A stretch of DNA of 64,000 nucleotides from DUUI01 sp964627845 (GTDB lineage: Bacteria > Bacillota_I > Bacilli_A > Erysipelotrichales > Erysipelotrichaceae): positions 27,931 to 91,930 of the forward strand of contig CAZVKL010000002.1 of assembly GCA_964627845.1 (NCBI GenBank), read 5' to 3'. The position numbers and the translations under genes were made by a program. Below the pieces are notes generated by a model, which had not been told where the DNA came from, did not search any database, and saw only the letters and a list, made by a program, of their open reading frames with translations. Positions 1 through 8,384 of the stretch are shown here, piece by piece (within the stretch, counting starts at the first letter, position 1; every line of letters starts with the position of its first letter).

Positions 1-863
1 TCTCATTTACCAGTAGTCTCACGAAATGGGTAAATGAATTAATCGTTACACCCTGGACATTGTTTTGGATTCTCATTGGCTTTATCTTTATCCTCATCAA
101 CGCCTACTTATACAGTCATCGAAAAGTTGAAAAAATAGAAGAGGCATCCGTCTTCCCTTGGTTTACCTTCCTGATTAATACGATTACCTTCACATTGTTT
201 ACTTTGTTCTTATTGTTAACATTTATGTTTGCTGAAAGTTATTTGAACAGTTTAATTATTCCACTCTTATTTGGTTTGATTATTTATGTAGTTGTTGACG
301 CCATTGCGAATAGAGGCTTCCATAAATTGGGCACAGCCATACCCCGATACTTCATTATTGGTTTGTCCTGTGTCGTTGTCGTTTACTCAATTGTTTATAC
401 TGGTTTCTTTGGTCTAACACGAAACGTCCCTCAATTAAATGAGTTTGACACCGTGTTACTAACTGTGAATGATACAAGCTATTCGAATAAAAATCTGAAT
501 AGGAATTTCCCGAATTTAGTTAATGGGAAAGAGACGTTATCCGATATTATAAATGTTGAGAACGGGGTTGGTCTTTTTGAGTCGAGTGTCTTAACCACAG
601 AAGAAGACAGACAAATGGTCATTGATTTTCATGAATCGTTAGTCGAAAAATATTATGATCATATTAATCAAGCGGGCAATCATCCTTATCAGTATCAAAA
701 TTCCTGGAATCATTGGAGTGATAACATCTATTCTAATTACGCTGTTTTCTATCGCGTATACTTAACGTATATTCATGAGAATCGTGTGATTATGCGTCGT
801 GAGTACAATATCAACCAACAAGTCTTTGAAGAATTCTATGACGGTGTTAATCCTATTGATTGA
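1..863 (+). CDS. ABC transporter permease, YtrC/YtrD type (5' end outside window)
   Basis: The frame that ends at 863 stays open to the left edge, so the gene starts outside the window; the TTG at 60 is an internal codon, not the start. About six hydrophobic segments are followed by a soluble tail of some 130 residues. A cytoplasmic motif S-H-R-K-V-E-K-I-E-E matches the Y-R-K-R-x-x-E-x-A-G-E-type motif of the permeases of YtrBCDEF-like ABC exporters, and the tail resembles the DUF6449 region found at their C-terminus. The matching ATPase would be upstream. Family assignment is by motif memory and is moderate; that it is a real membrane protein gene is secure. Confidence 0.6.
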   Translation, partial: SFTSSLTKWVNELIVTPWTLFWILIGFIFILINAYLYSHRKVEKIEEASVFPWFTFLINTITFTLFTLFLLLTFMFAESYLNSLIIPLLFGLIIYVVVDAIANRGFHKLGTAIPRYFIIGLSCVVVVYSIVYTGFFGLTRNVPQLNEFDTVLLTVNDTSYSNKNLNRNFPNLVNGKETLSDIINVENGVGLFESSVLTTEEDRQMVIDFHESLVEKYYDHINQAGNHPYQYQNSWNHWSDNIYSNYAVFYRVYLTYIHENRVIMRREYNINQQVFEEFYDGVNPID

Positions 864-888
864 AGTCTTTTCACTTAAGTCGTATAAT
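860..888 (+). promoter_or_regulatory. Promoter of the Fur-family gene
   Basis: TTGAAG at 860-865 and a perfect TATAAT at 883-888 are separated by 17 bases. The start point should fall near 895, inside the operator at 891-905. Confidence 0.8.
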
Positions 889-890
889 AA

Positions 891-905
891 CGATAATCAT
901 TATTA
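891..905. promoter_or_regulatory. Fur box (autoregulatory operator)
   Basis: CGATAATCATTATTA agrees with the 7-1-7 Fur box consensus TGATAATNATTATCA at all but two positions. It overlaps the expected start of transcription directly downstream of the -10 box, so a bound repressor would block initiation. A PerR box differs slightly (TTATAATNATTATAA), so either Fur or PerR binding is possible. Confidence 0.75.
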
Positions 906-923
906 AGCGAAAGGAATGATTGA

Positions 924-1310
924 ATGAGCTTTAAATCAACAAAACAAAGAGAGCGTATTATAGAAGTTATCCATGAAGCTCATGGACATTTGACAGCAGA
1001 TCAAGTCTACACCATTCTCAAAGCAGAGGATACCTCCATTGGGGTTGCGACAGTGTATCGTAATCTAAAAACGCTCTATGAAAATAACATCATTAGTCGC
1101 ATCCAACATCCTGATTTTGGTTATGTTTATGATGCCAATTTAGATAAACATTACCATTTCCACTGTGATGTTTGTAATAAGATGTATGATATTGACGATT
1201 TGTATAAAGACGAGCTCAACAAAGAGGTTGAACAAGAATTTGGTGGAAAAGTACGTTCCCATATGACTTTCTTTTATGGGACTTGTCCAGATTGTTTAAA
1301 GAACAAGTAG
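924..1310 (+). CDS. fur: Fur-family metal-dependent repressor
   Basis: The 128-residue protein has the family's winged helix (roughly 1-70, with V-A-T-V-Y-R-N-L-K) and a dimerisation domain with the His-rich metal motif H76-Y-H-F-H80. Cys81/Cys84 and Cys121/Cys124 form the structural zinc site. AAGGAA at 911-916 is a good ribosome binding site. It stands alone, with its own promoter, operator and terminator. Fur, PerR and Zur cannot be told apart with certainty from the sequence; the near-consensus Fur box over its own promoter favours iron-responsive Fur. Confidence 0.9.
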   Translation: MSFKSTKQRERIIEVIHEAHGHLTADQVYTILKAEDTSIGVATVYRNLKTLYENNIISRIQHPDFGYVYDANLDKHYHFHCDVCNKMYDIDDLYKDELNKEVEQEFGGKVRSHMTFFYGTCPDCLKNK

Positions 1311-1324
1311 AGCATACGATTACT

Positions 1325-1358
1325 AAAAGTAGATTTTTAAAAAGAAATCTACTTTTTT
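1325..1358 (+). terminator. Intrinsic terminator of the fur gene
   Basis: A 12-base-pair stem (AAAAGTAGATTT at 1325-1336 with AAATCTACTTTT at 1345-1356) ends in a run of T. No other gene shares it. Confidence 0.85.
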
Positions 1359-1419
1359 ATAACTGTAGGTTAGATCGGTCGTACGACCTTAATGACTCGA
1401 TATTGCCTACCATAATAAT

Positions 1420-2166
1420 CTAAAGACTTGTTGGATTATCGTGCTTTTTTAGTGCCCTTACCATCGCCTTTACACATGCTTCATTAACCTCCCAAGTTGA
1501 CTCTTTTTGATCATAATCATAATTCACGATTTCATTCCCGTTACGTCGAAACACGTGTTCTTTACAACTAGCATGGATATACTTAACAGGGCACTTTGAT
1601 ATAAATGCTTCAATGTTTTGAGGGTTAAGCCCTGAGCCAACAACTAATTTATCGGAATTAATTTGATGTAATTGAATTAATCGATCAATCGCATCAATTG
1701 CTTTTGGATGACCACCACTGGTTAATACCCGATCAATTCCCATCTCAATTAACTGTTGATAAGCCAACACTTGATCGGTTATTAAATCAAACGCTCGATG
1801 AAATATCGCTTGTTTCTGATATTGATGCGCAAGTTGGATGAGTTGTTTTGTTTGGTCAATATCAATGTTCAAATCATCGGTTAAACACCCAAATACGATT
1901 CCATCCGCCCCGTTCTCTAAAAGCAGTTTCGCATCTTTAAGCATTGTTTCATATTCAATGTCATTATAAACAAAACCACCTGGAACTAAGCGAACCATAC
2001 AATACAAGGGTACGTTTGTTTTCGCTTTACTCATTCGTAAAGTTGATAAGGAAGGGCTTAGCCCTCCTAAGTATAGGGCACTGTTTAATTCGATTGAATC
2101 AATATCAAATTGACTGGCCGTAATAACATCCTGGACACTCCCACAACAGATTTCTAGTTTTTTCAT
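1420..2166 (-). CDS. cutC: CutC family protein
   Basis: A 248-residue TIM-barrel protein with the hallmarks of CutC: an N-terminal E-I-C-C-G-S, the G-G-L-S-P-S loop, M-V-R-L-V-P-G-G, the G-A-D-G-I-V-F-G segment, H-R-A-F-D and L-T-S-G-G. CutC has been linked to copper homeostasis, but its biochemical role is unsettled. The gene is transcribed away from metG. No Shine-Dalgarno sequence precedes the ATG and a -10 box lies only six bases upstream, so it is a candidate leaderless gene. Confidence 0.88.
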   Translation of the reverse strand: MKKLEICCGSVQDVITASQFDIDSIELNSALYLGGLSPSLSTLRMSKAKTNVPLYCMVRLVPGGFVYNDIEYETMLKDAKLLLENGADGIVFGCLTDDLNIDIDQTKQLIQLAHQYQKQAIFHRAFDLITDQVLAYQQLIEMGIDRVLTSGGHPKAIDAIDRLIQLHQINSDKLVVGSGLNPQNIEAFISKCPVKYIHASCKEHVFRRNGNEIVNYDYDQKESTWEVNEACVKAMVRALKKHDNPTSL

Positions 2167-2172
2167 AAGCCC

Positions 2173-2181
2173 ATTCTATCA
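2173..2181 (-). promoter_or_regulatory. Extended -10 promoter of cutC, probably leaderless
   Basis: On the minus strand TGA-TAGAAT is followed after six bases by the cutC ATG. With the usual spacing of about seven bases, transcription would begin at the start codon itself. No good -35 box is seen, which fits an extended -10 promoter. Confidence 0.5.
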
Positions 2182-2196
2182 CTCTTTAGTGGTTTT

Positions 2197-2205
2197 TGAT
2201 ATAAT
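2197..2205 (+). promoter_or_regulatory. Extended -10 promoter of metG
   Basis: TGA-TATAAT, a perfect -10 with the TGn extension, sits 26 bases before the metG ATG; AAGGAG between them is the ribosome binding site. No convincing -35 box is present. Confidence 0.65.
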
Positions 2206-2231
2206 GGTCGTGCACAGATTAAGGAGCCTTT

Positions 2232-4142
2232 ATGAATAAAAAACCTTACTACATTACAACGGCCATCGCCTATACCTCTGGTAAGCCTCATATTGGGAAC
2301 GTTTATGAAATTGTCCTAACGGATGCGTTAGCTCGTTTCAAACGGGAACAAGGTTATGACGTGTTTTTCCAAACAGGGACCGATGAGCACGGATTAAAGA
2401 ACGCTCAAAAAGCTGATGAAAAAAATGTGACGCCTCAACAACATGTTGATGAAGTGGCCAACATTATTCAAAATCTTTTTGATTTAATGAATATTTCCTA
2501 TGATAAATTCATGAGAACAACCGATTCAACCCACAAAGATCAAGTTTCTAAAGCATTTAAAAAGATGTTTGATAATGGTGATATCTACAAATCCGTCTAT
2601 GAAGGATGGTACTGTGTTTCTTGTGAATCCTTCTATACAGACTCTCAACTAGAAGAAGAGGGGATTTGTCCAGAATGTCATGGTGAAGTCCATAAAGAAC
2701 AAGAAGAAGCTTATTTCTTTAAACTTTCAGAGTATACCCAAAAGCTTAAAGATTACTTCAAAGACCATCCAGAATTTATTGTTCCTAAATTAAGAGAAAA
2801 TGAAATGGTCAATAACTTCCTCAATCCTGGTCTACAAGATCTAGCCGTCACTCGAACTTCGTTTGACTGGGGGATTCATACCTTTGATGAAAACCATGTC
2901 ATCTATGTTTGGTTGGATGCTCTAATGAACTATATTACCTCACTTGGTTATGATGTGGATGGAAATCATGGTGAACTCTACAAAAAATACTGGCCAGCTG
3001 ATGTCCATGTTGTTGGAAAAGATATTGTTCGTTTCCATACCATCTATTGGCCAGCCTTCTTAATGGCCTTAGATATTCCACTCCCTAAACAAGTCTTTGG
3101 TCATCCTTGGTTATTAGTCGGGGATTCAAAAATGTCTAAATCAAAAGGAAATGTTGTTTATGCCGATGATTTAGCCCATGTCTTTGGTGTCGATGCAGTC
3201 CGTTACATTATGCTCCATGAGATGCCATATGATCGTGATGGACACTTAACCCCTGAAATTATTATCGAACGGATCAACACCGATTTAGCCAATATTTTAG
3301 GTAACTTAGTCAAACGTTCATTGTCAATGACCAATAAATACTTTGATGGAGTTGTCAAACAAACAGGTGTTAGCACTGAATTTGACGCAGACTTAATCAA
3401 CAAGGCGAATAACCTTCATCGTAAAGTTGAAGAAAAGATGAATGATTATCGTGTTCAAGAGGCAATGTCTGAGATTATTGAAGTATTAAGACGCTGTAAT
3501 AAATACATTGATGAGACAACCCCTTGGGTTTTAGCCAAAGATGAAGAAAACCACGATAAGCTCAATACCGTTTTATACAACTTGTTAGAATCGATTCGAA
3601 TTTGTTCAATTCAGTTAAGACCTTTCTTACCTGAAACTTCCGCTAAAATTCTTAAAGAGTTAAATACGCAAGAAACAAGCTTCGAAACGAGCTTTAGCTT
3701 TGGTCATTTAGAGAGTGGGATTAAAGTGACGGATTCACCTTCGACTTTATTTACTCGTTTTGATATGGCAGAAACCTTAGAAAAGCTTGCGCCTAAACCG
3801 ATGAAGCAGCTAGACCATAAACCAGAAATCACAATTGATGATTTTGATAAGATTGAGTTAAGAAAAGGGACAATTATCAAGGCACAACCACATCCAAACG
3901 CCGATAAATTGTTAGTGTTTGACGTTGATTTAGGGGATAAAGTGACGCAGATTGTAAGTGGTGTCGCGAGTACTTATAAACCTGAACAGTTGTTGAATAA
4001 AGAAGTCTTAGTTTGTGTCAATTTAAAGCCAATTAAACTCAGAGGCGTATTAAGTAGTGGAATGATTCTATACGCATCAATAGACAGAAAATATCAAGTG
4101 GTTGAAGTCCCGAATGTTGAAAATGGGACAGGTGTAAGTTAG
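2232..4142 (+). CDS. metG: Methionyl-tRNA synthetase
   Basis: Class I synthetase of 636 residues that charges initiator and elongator tRNA-Met. The nucleotide-binding motif H20-I-G-N and K300-M-S-K-S are intact. Cys128, Cys131, Cys146 and Cys149 form the zinc knuckle. The anticodon-binding helical domain follows to about residue 520, and the last hundred residues are the OB-fold tRNA-binding appendage (E-L-R-K-G-T, then H-P-N-A-D-K-L) that dimerises the bacterial enzyme. The next gene starts two bases after the stop, so the pair is co-transcribed. Confidence 0.98.
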   Translation: MNKKPYYITTAIAYTSGKPHIGNVYEIVLTDALARFKREQGYDVFFQTGTDEHGLKNAQKADEKNVTPQQHVDEVANIIQNLFDLMNISYDKFMRTTDSTHKDQVSKAFKKMFDNGDIYKSVYEGWYCVSCESFYTDSQLEEEGICPECHGEVHKEQEEAYFFKLSEYTQKLKDYFKDHPEFIVPKLRENEMVNNFLNPGLQDLAVTRTSFDWGIHTFDENHVIYVWLDALMNYITSLGYDVDGNHGELYKKYWPADVHVVGKDIVRFHTIYWPAFLMALDIPLPKQVFGHPWLLVGDSKMSKSKGNVVYADDLAHVFGVDAVRYIMLHEMPYDRDGHLTPEIIIERINTDLANILGNLVKRSLSMTNKYFDGVVKQTGVSTEFDADLINKANNLHRKVEEKMNDYRVQEAMSEIIEVLRRCNKYIDETTPWVLAKDEENHDKLNTVLYNLLESIRICSIQLRPFLPETSAKILKELNTQETSFETSFSFGHLESGIKVTDSPSTLFTRFDMAETLEKLAPKPMKQLDHKPEITIDDFDKIELRKGTIIKAQPHPNADKLLVFDVDLGDKVTQIVSGVASTYKPEQLLNKEVLVCVNLKPIKLRGVLSSGMILYASIDRKYQVVEVPNVENGTGVS

Positions 4143-4143
4143 T

Positions 4144-4629
4144 TTGAATAAGATTCTTATTTTAGGAAGCCCTGGTGCAGGTAAGAGTACTTTTGCCAAG
4201 CACCTTCATCAAAAAACGAACATTCCGCTTTATCATTTAGACAATCTCTTTTATAGAGAAGACAAAACCCATTTATCTACAGACGAATTTGATGAAAAAC
4301 TCGATCAAATTCTTCAGACAACAAAGTGGATCCTTGATGGTCACTATAATCGGACGCTAACAAAGAGAATTGACGCCTGTGATACAATTTTCTTTCTCGA
4401 TGTTGAACTTCAAACCTGTTTAAATAACTATTATGGACGAATTCAACAAGAACGATCAGATATTCCTTGGGTTGAAACAGAGATAGATGATGAATTTGTT
4501 CAAACCATTATTGACTTTCATACGAATCAAAAATACGTGTTGATTAATCAACTTAATCAATTACAAAATAAAAAACTCATCATTTTCAAGACAAGACAAG
4601 AAGCTGATGAGTTTCTCAAGTCGCTTTAG
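4144..4629 (+). CDS. P-loop kinase, FlaR (DNA topology modulation protein)-like
   Basis: A 161-residue P-loop protein with Walker A G8-S-P-G-A-G-K-S-T16 and the H-L-D-x-L-F-Y and W-I-L-D-G-H-Y motifs typical of the FlaR-like small kinase family. These resemble adenylate and shikimate kinases; the DNA topology label is historical and the substrate is unknown. Translation starts at TTG immediately after metG, so translational coupling is likely. The stop codon lies in the loop of the terminator. Confidence 0.8.
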   Translation: MNKILILGSPGAGKSTFAKHLHQKTNIPLYHLDNLFYREDKTHLSTDEFDEKLDQILQTTKWILDGHYNRTLTKRIDACDTIFFLDVELQTCLNNYYGRIQQERSDIPWVETEIDDEFVQTIIDFHTNQKYVLINQLNQLQNKKLIIFKTRQEADEFLKSL

Positions 4630-4642
4630 GCGGCTTTTTTTT
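4618..4642 (+). terminator. Terminator of metG operon, stop codon in loop
   Basis: AAGTCGC (4618-4624) pairs with GCGGCTT (4630-4636, one G-U pair), followed by eight T. The TAG stop of the upstream gene (4627-4629) is in the loop. Confidence 0.8.
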
Positions 4643-4676
4643 GTAATATCAACTATAATCTCAGTCAATCTGAGTT

Positions 4677-5687
4677 TTAGGTGTTCTTCAAAACATAAGT
4701 CGTTGTTAATTCGAACGGTGTCAATGGATCATAGAAATGGTCTTTACCAATATTATATGGATAATAACATGGCTCAACCGCAATGGCACTCTGATTTCGT
4801 GCTTTTTTACCCGTCTCATTGACAAACTTCTCATCAAAATAATTCGCTAGATAGATTACGGCACAATCACCCGTTGTAGTGATATTGAGTGCTTGTCTGG
4901 TTTTAGTATCAAAGAGTGTCACCGTCTTTTTATCTTCTAATACATAGTAATGATCCACGTTTCGAGTTATTTCAAATTGTGGGTGACCTTTACGAATTCG
5001 TTGCCCAATATTATGCGCTGTCCTAAAATCAAAGGCGGTGTTAACCACTGGTAATCGATTTGGGGTTGGACACATGTTTTCATCAAGCGCCAGAATATGA
5101 CTGCTATCAATCTCTAGAACATGGTCTAAGATAGTCTCTTCTTGGCTTAAATTAAAATACATATGATTGACCATGTTTATTGGCATCTTCTGTGTTGGAT
5201 ATGCTTTATGATTCAGAATTAATGTGTTCGCGACTAACTTAAGGGTAATAATATATTTAACTTGACCCGAATAACCTGAGTTAGTTTGGTCATAGTCAAC
5301 ACTCTTGATAAAGACTAAACTAGGAAAACGATCATCATCCTCATAAAAGACTTCAAAGAACATCTGATCTAAGCGCGACTTTCCTCCATGTAGATGGTTT
5401 CCATTATCATTGATTTCTAACTGAACCTCTTGATCATCCATCGTGTATTTTCCACCACAGATTCTTCCGGCAACCGGCCCAAGATGGCTACCTAAATAAA
5501 ACTCATTCTTCTTATAGTCCGCTTTATCATCATAAGCAACAACCACATTGATATCTTTGTCTAATAATTTGAAACTTGTAATGACCCCACCATAATTAAG
5601 TGCTTTAACTTCAATTAATTGGTTGGACATTGTGTATTCAAAACAGTCTTGTTTATTTTTACTCCAGATTTTTCTTTTCTCAATCAT
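4677..5687 (-). CDS. galM: Aldose 1-epimerase (galactose mutarotase)
   Basis: At 336 residues this has the normal length for the family. It interconverts the alpha and beta anomers of galactose and so feeds galactokinase. It carries G-R-I-C-G-G-K-Y, the G-N-H-L-H-G-G catalytic His segment, N-H-M-Y-F-N-L-S and the C-terminal A-V-E-P catalytic Glu region. GGAGG precedes the ATG. It follows two membrane protein genes by 35 bases and is probably the last gene of that unit, just beyond the terminator of the galK-mgl operon. Confidence 0.93.
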   Translation of the reverse strand: MIEKRKIWSKNKQDCFEYTMSNQLIEVKALNYGGVITSFKLLDKDINVVVAYDDKADYKKNEFYLGSHLGPVAGRICGGKYTMDDQEVQLEINDNGNHLHGGKSRLDQMFFEVFYEDDDRFPSLVFIKSVDYDQTNSGYSGQVKYIITLKLVANTLILNHKAYPTQKMPINMVNHMYFNLSQEETILDHVLEIDSSHILALDENMCPTPNRLPVVNTAFDFRTAHNIGQRIRKGHPQFEITRNVDHYYVLEDKKTVTLFDTKTRQALNITTTGDCAVIYLANYFDEKFVNETGKKARNQSAIAVEPCYYPYNIGKDHFYDPLTPFELTTTYVLKNT

Positions 5688-5722
5688 ATTTTTCCTCCAA
5701 ACACTTGATTAACTAATTCGTT

Positions 5723-6379
5723 CTATTCTGTCAATTGATAGATTTTAGCTCTATTTAACAATAAATTCGGAATTTGTATTGATATCATCGCAAGTACTAG
5801 AACCATTAAGCCATCGGTGTTACCTCTATCAACGATATAAAACACAATAATTCCTAATAATAACCCAAGAATAAACCGACCAAAATCCATTTTTAATAAC
5901 CTAAATTTATTTGATTTCATTCGATTTCGTGATTCTATCAATAAGTCAGACAGTTCTTCATTTGGTTTGTCATTCATTATCATAGGGACTAAAGAAAACT
6001 CATAGCCAAATATATAGAACAATAAAACAATTAAAAGATAGCCTAATAAAAACTTTAATAAACTATATACTACCACTATTATACCGCTAATCAGAATCAC
6101 TTTAGTTAAATGACTATTAATTGGAATAGACCGTTTTTCCCCTTCAATGATTTTTAACGCTCCCATCTGAGCAAAAATCATTACAAACGTTAAAAGAAAT
6201 GTAATGATGAGTTCTTTAATCGTCAAGGTAAACGTTAAATTTCCAGATAACGAATAATCAACTAACTTTATCTCTGGAAACAAAATATACAGGGCAAAGA
6301 TAAGCGTAAAGAGTGCTAATAAACTAAGTTCAAAAATTGTTCTCTGTTTATCTTGTGTCCCTCTGATTGATTTACTCAT
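5723..6379 (-). CDS. Membrane protein of unknown function
   Basis: A 218-residue hydrophobic protein with about five membrane segments and no recognised motif. I place the start at 6379 rather than 6424 because GGAGGAG lies just upstream of that ATG on the minus strand. The start then overlaps the stop of the preceding gene by eight bases (ATGAGTAA), the same arrangement as mutS-mutL. It is paired with the next membrane protein and with galM. Function not recognised. Confidence 0.75.
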   Translation of the reverse strand: MSKSIRGTQDKQRTIFELSLLALFTLIFALYILFPEIKLVDYSLSGNLTFTLTIKELIITFLLTFVMIFAQMGALKIIEGEKRSIPINSHLTKVILISGIIVVVYSLLKFLLGYLLIVLLFYIFGYEFSLVPMIMNDKPNEELSDLLIESRNRMKSNKFRLLKMDFGRFILGLLLGIIVFYIVDRGNTDGLMVLVLAMISIQIPNLLLNRAKIYQLTE

Positions 6380-7127
6380 GAACTCCTCCATAGACGATGC
6401 GATCATAAAACAGGGATCGAACAATGATCAGTTTTGGAAATACCCAAAAAGAAGCCAGAAAACTTAGAACTTTAGAAATAGTGATGAATGTTTCATTTCT
6501 CATCACCATCGCAAGTATATTTAATAGAATAAAAGGTGCCAAAACAATTAGATAAGTTAAATCTAATTTAAATAGTTCCATTCGATGTGTCTTTAGATCT
6601 TTACGACTTAGTTTTAAATTTGTGATTGGTCCATTGAAGGGTTCATCGTCAATGTAATAAAAAGCAAAACAATAAAAATAAGCATAAAGGATATACATAA
6701 TTAACACAGCAATTACAGCCACAATTGAAGCAGCGAATAGAAGCGACTGATAATCATTCTTAGGCATAAACAATCCACCAATCAATGTTGCTAGAAAAAA
6801 AGAACCCATCCCTACTAGACCTAAAAATAAATTAACGGTGAACAGTCGTCCCCAATTTTCTTGAAAATGATTAAACATTCCTTTCACTGTAAATTCGTTG
6901 TGTCTCACTAAGTTTAGCGTCTCAAGGATGAACGCTCCAGCAAGCATGGTTACAATAATTGCTAGGATAATCATTATTACATTAAGTCCAATATGAGATT
7001 GAGTCCCTGATTTAGTGGGCATGACACTGTCTAAAATTTCAAAAATCGAAATCAATAAATACCCTAATAAAATTTCCTTTCGATGTTCATTATATTTCTT
7101 TCGAACTTGTTGATGGATGTTATTCAT
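6372..7127 (-). CDS. Membrane protein of unknown function, perhaps DUF975-like
   Basis: A 251-residue integral membrane protein with about six hydrophobic helices. A short charged N-terminus is followed by a helix, a long amphipathic linker (T-V-K-G-M-F-N-H-F-Q-E-N-W) and several alanine/isoleucine-rich segments. That layout, with a G-x-x-W-G-R-L-like segment, recalls DUF975/YesL-type proteins, but I cannot assign it firmly. First gene of a minus-strand unit with the smaller membrane protein and galM. GGGAGAG precedes the ATG. Confidence 0.75.
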   Translation of the reverse strand: MNNIHQQVRKKYNEHRKEILLGYLLISIFEILDSVMPTKSGTQSHIGLNVIMIILAIIVTMLAGAFILETLNLVRHNEFTVKGMFNHFQENWGRLFTVNLFLGLVGMGSFFLATLIGGLFMPKNDYQSLLFAASIVAVIAVLIMYILYAYFYCFAFYYIDDEPFNGPITNLKLSRKDLKTHRMELFKLDLTYLIVLAPFILLNILAMVMRNETFITISKVLSFLASFWVFPKLIIVRSLFYDRIVYGGVHE

Positions 7128-7183
7128 ACTCTCTCCCTATCGTTAATTAATTTTATCACATTATTAAGTCGTTTTAAACAATT

Positions 7184-7230
7184 AAAAAGGCACCTCCTCA
7201 TTCTTGTAACCAAGATTAGGGGTGCACTTT
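7184..7230 (-). terminator. Terminator of the mglBAC-galK operon
   Basis: Downstream of the galK stop on the minus strand, AAAG-T-GCACC and GGTGCCTTT form the base of a long interrupted hairpin (an inner CTTG/CAAG pair is also present), followed by a run of T. It isolates galK from the membrane protein and galM unit. Confidence 0.7.
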
Positions 7231-7240
7231 ATTTAAGTCC

Positions 7241-8383
7241 TTATTGTTTTATTTCAGTCGCTCCTTGACCAACATTCGCAACATAAAAATCAGCATCATA
7301 ACCAATTGTATCAAGGTACTTTTGGGACACGGTTTGGATAAAATCATCAAGATGTTCATTCCTTACAATCGCAATTGCACATCCACCAAAACCAGCACCA
7401 GTCACTCTCGCTCCAACGGTACCAGGATGAGCCCACGCTGCTTCAACGAGGGTATCTAATTCAATCCCTGTCACTTCATAATCATCTCGAAGTGATACAT
7501 GCGATTCATTCATTAGTTTCCCAAACGTTTCTAAGTCGTTATCAACAAGCACTTTGGACGCTTTGAGTGTTCTTTGATTCTCACTCACTGCATGATACGC
7601 TCGACGATAGATAACATCTTCATGAAAGTAAGGTTTAAGCGCTTCTAACTCGTTGATGGTTAAATCACATAACTCATTGACCGCTTTGTGTTGTTTAATA
7701 ATCTCAAGCGCTTGTTCACATTGAGCACGACGTTCATTATATTTTGAATCGGCTAAACCACGACGTTTATTCGTATTCATAATTACTATGGACTCATTTT
7801 TAAGTTCAATCGGAACATAATCAAATTCTAATGTGTCCGTGTTTAATAGCATAGCATGGTTTTCTTTGCCCATACCAATCGCAAATTGATCCATTATTCC
7901 ACTATTAACACCAACATATTCATTTTCTGCTTTTTGAGAAATCTTAACCAACTCAATCATATCTAAACCTAAGTTAAAGACTTCATTGAGCATCAGTGCG
8001 GTTACCACTTCAATAGAGGCTGAAGACGATAAGCCTGCACCATTTGGAATATTGCCTTCATAGACTAAATCAAGTCCATGAGGTATTTGATGACCTTTCT
8101 CGATCAATTTAACAAAGACGCCCTTTGGATAGTTAACCCAATCGTGTTCTTTCTTAAATGATAAATCATCGAGCGACACTTCAATGACCCCTAAATCTTG
8201 AAAGTTCTCAGAGTAGAATCGACAAAGTTGATCGTCACGTTCTTTAATCCAGAGTGTTGTTCCATTTGTTATGGCACATGGAAAGACATGTCCTCCACTA
8301 TAATCGATGTGTTCACCAATTAAATTGATGCGCCCCGGAGCAAAGAACAGTCTATCGTAATTCATTGCTTGTTGTGTCATCAT
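7241..8383 (-). CDS. galK: Galactokinase
   Basis: GHMP kinase of 380 residues that phosphorylates galactose at C1. The galactokinase signature G17-R-I-N-L-I-G-E-H-I-D-Y-S-G-G is complete, as are the ATP-binding G117-L-S-S-S-A-S loop and the C-terminal V-T-G-A-G-F-G-G motif. The gene begins one base after the mglC stop with no clear ribosome binding site of its own, so it is probably translationally coupled. Last gene of the mglBAC-galK operon. No galT or galE is present in this window. Confidence 0.97.
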   Translation of the reverse strand: MMTQQAMNYDRLFFAPGRINLIGEHIDYSGGHVFPCAITNGTTLWIKERDDQLCRFYSENFQDLGVIEVSLDDLSFKKEHDWVNYPKGVFVKLIEKGHQIPHGLDLVYEGNIPNGAGLSSSASIEVVTALMLNEVFNLGLDMIELVKISQKAENEYVGVNSGIMDQFAIGMGKENHAMLLNTDTLEFDYVPIELKNESIVIMNTNKRRGLADSKYNERRAQCEQALEIIKQHKAVNELCDLTINELEALKPYFHEDVIYRRAYHAVSENQRTLKASKVLVDNDLETFGKLMNESHVSLRDDYEVTGIELDTLVEAAWAHPGTVGARVTGAGFGGCAIAIVRNEHLDDFIQTVSQKYLDTIGYDADFYVANVGQGATEIKQ

Positions 8384-8384
8384 C

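Noticed and set aside
60..863. TTG at 60 as the start of the ABC permease
   Set aside because: The frame stays open to the left edge and encodes hydrophobic protein-like sequence, so the gene is cut by the window.
4607..4822. Plus-strand open frame over the FlaR-like/galM junction
   Set aside because: It covers a terminator and antisense galM and has no protein-like features.
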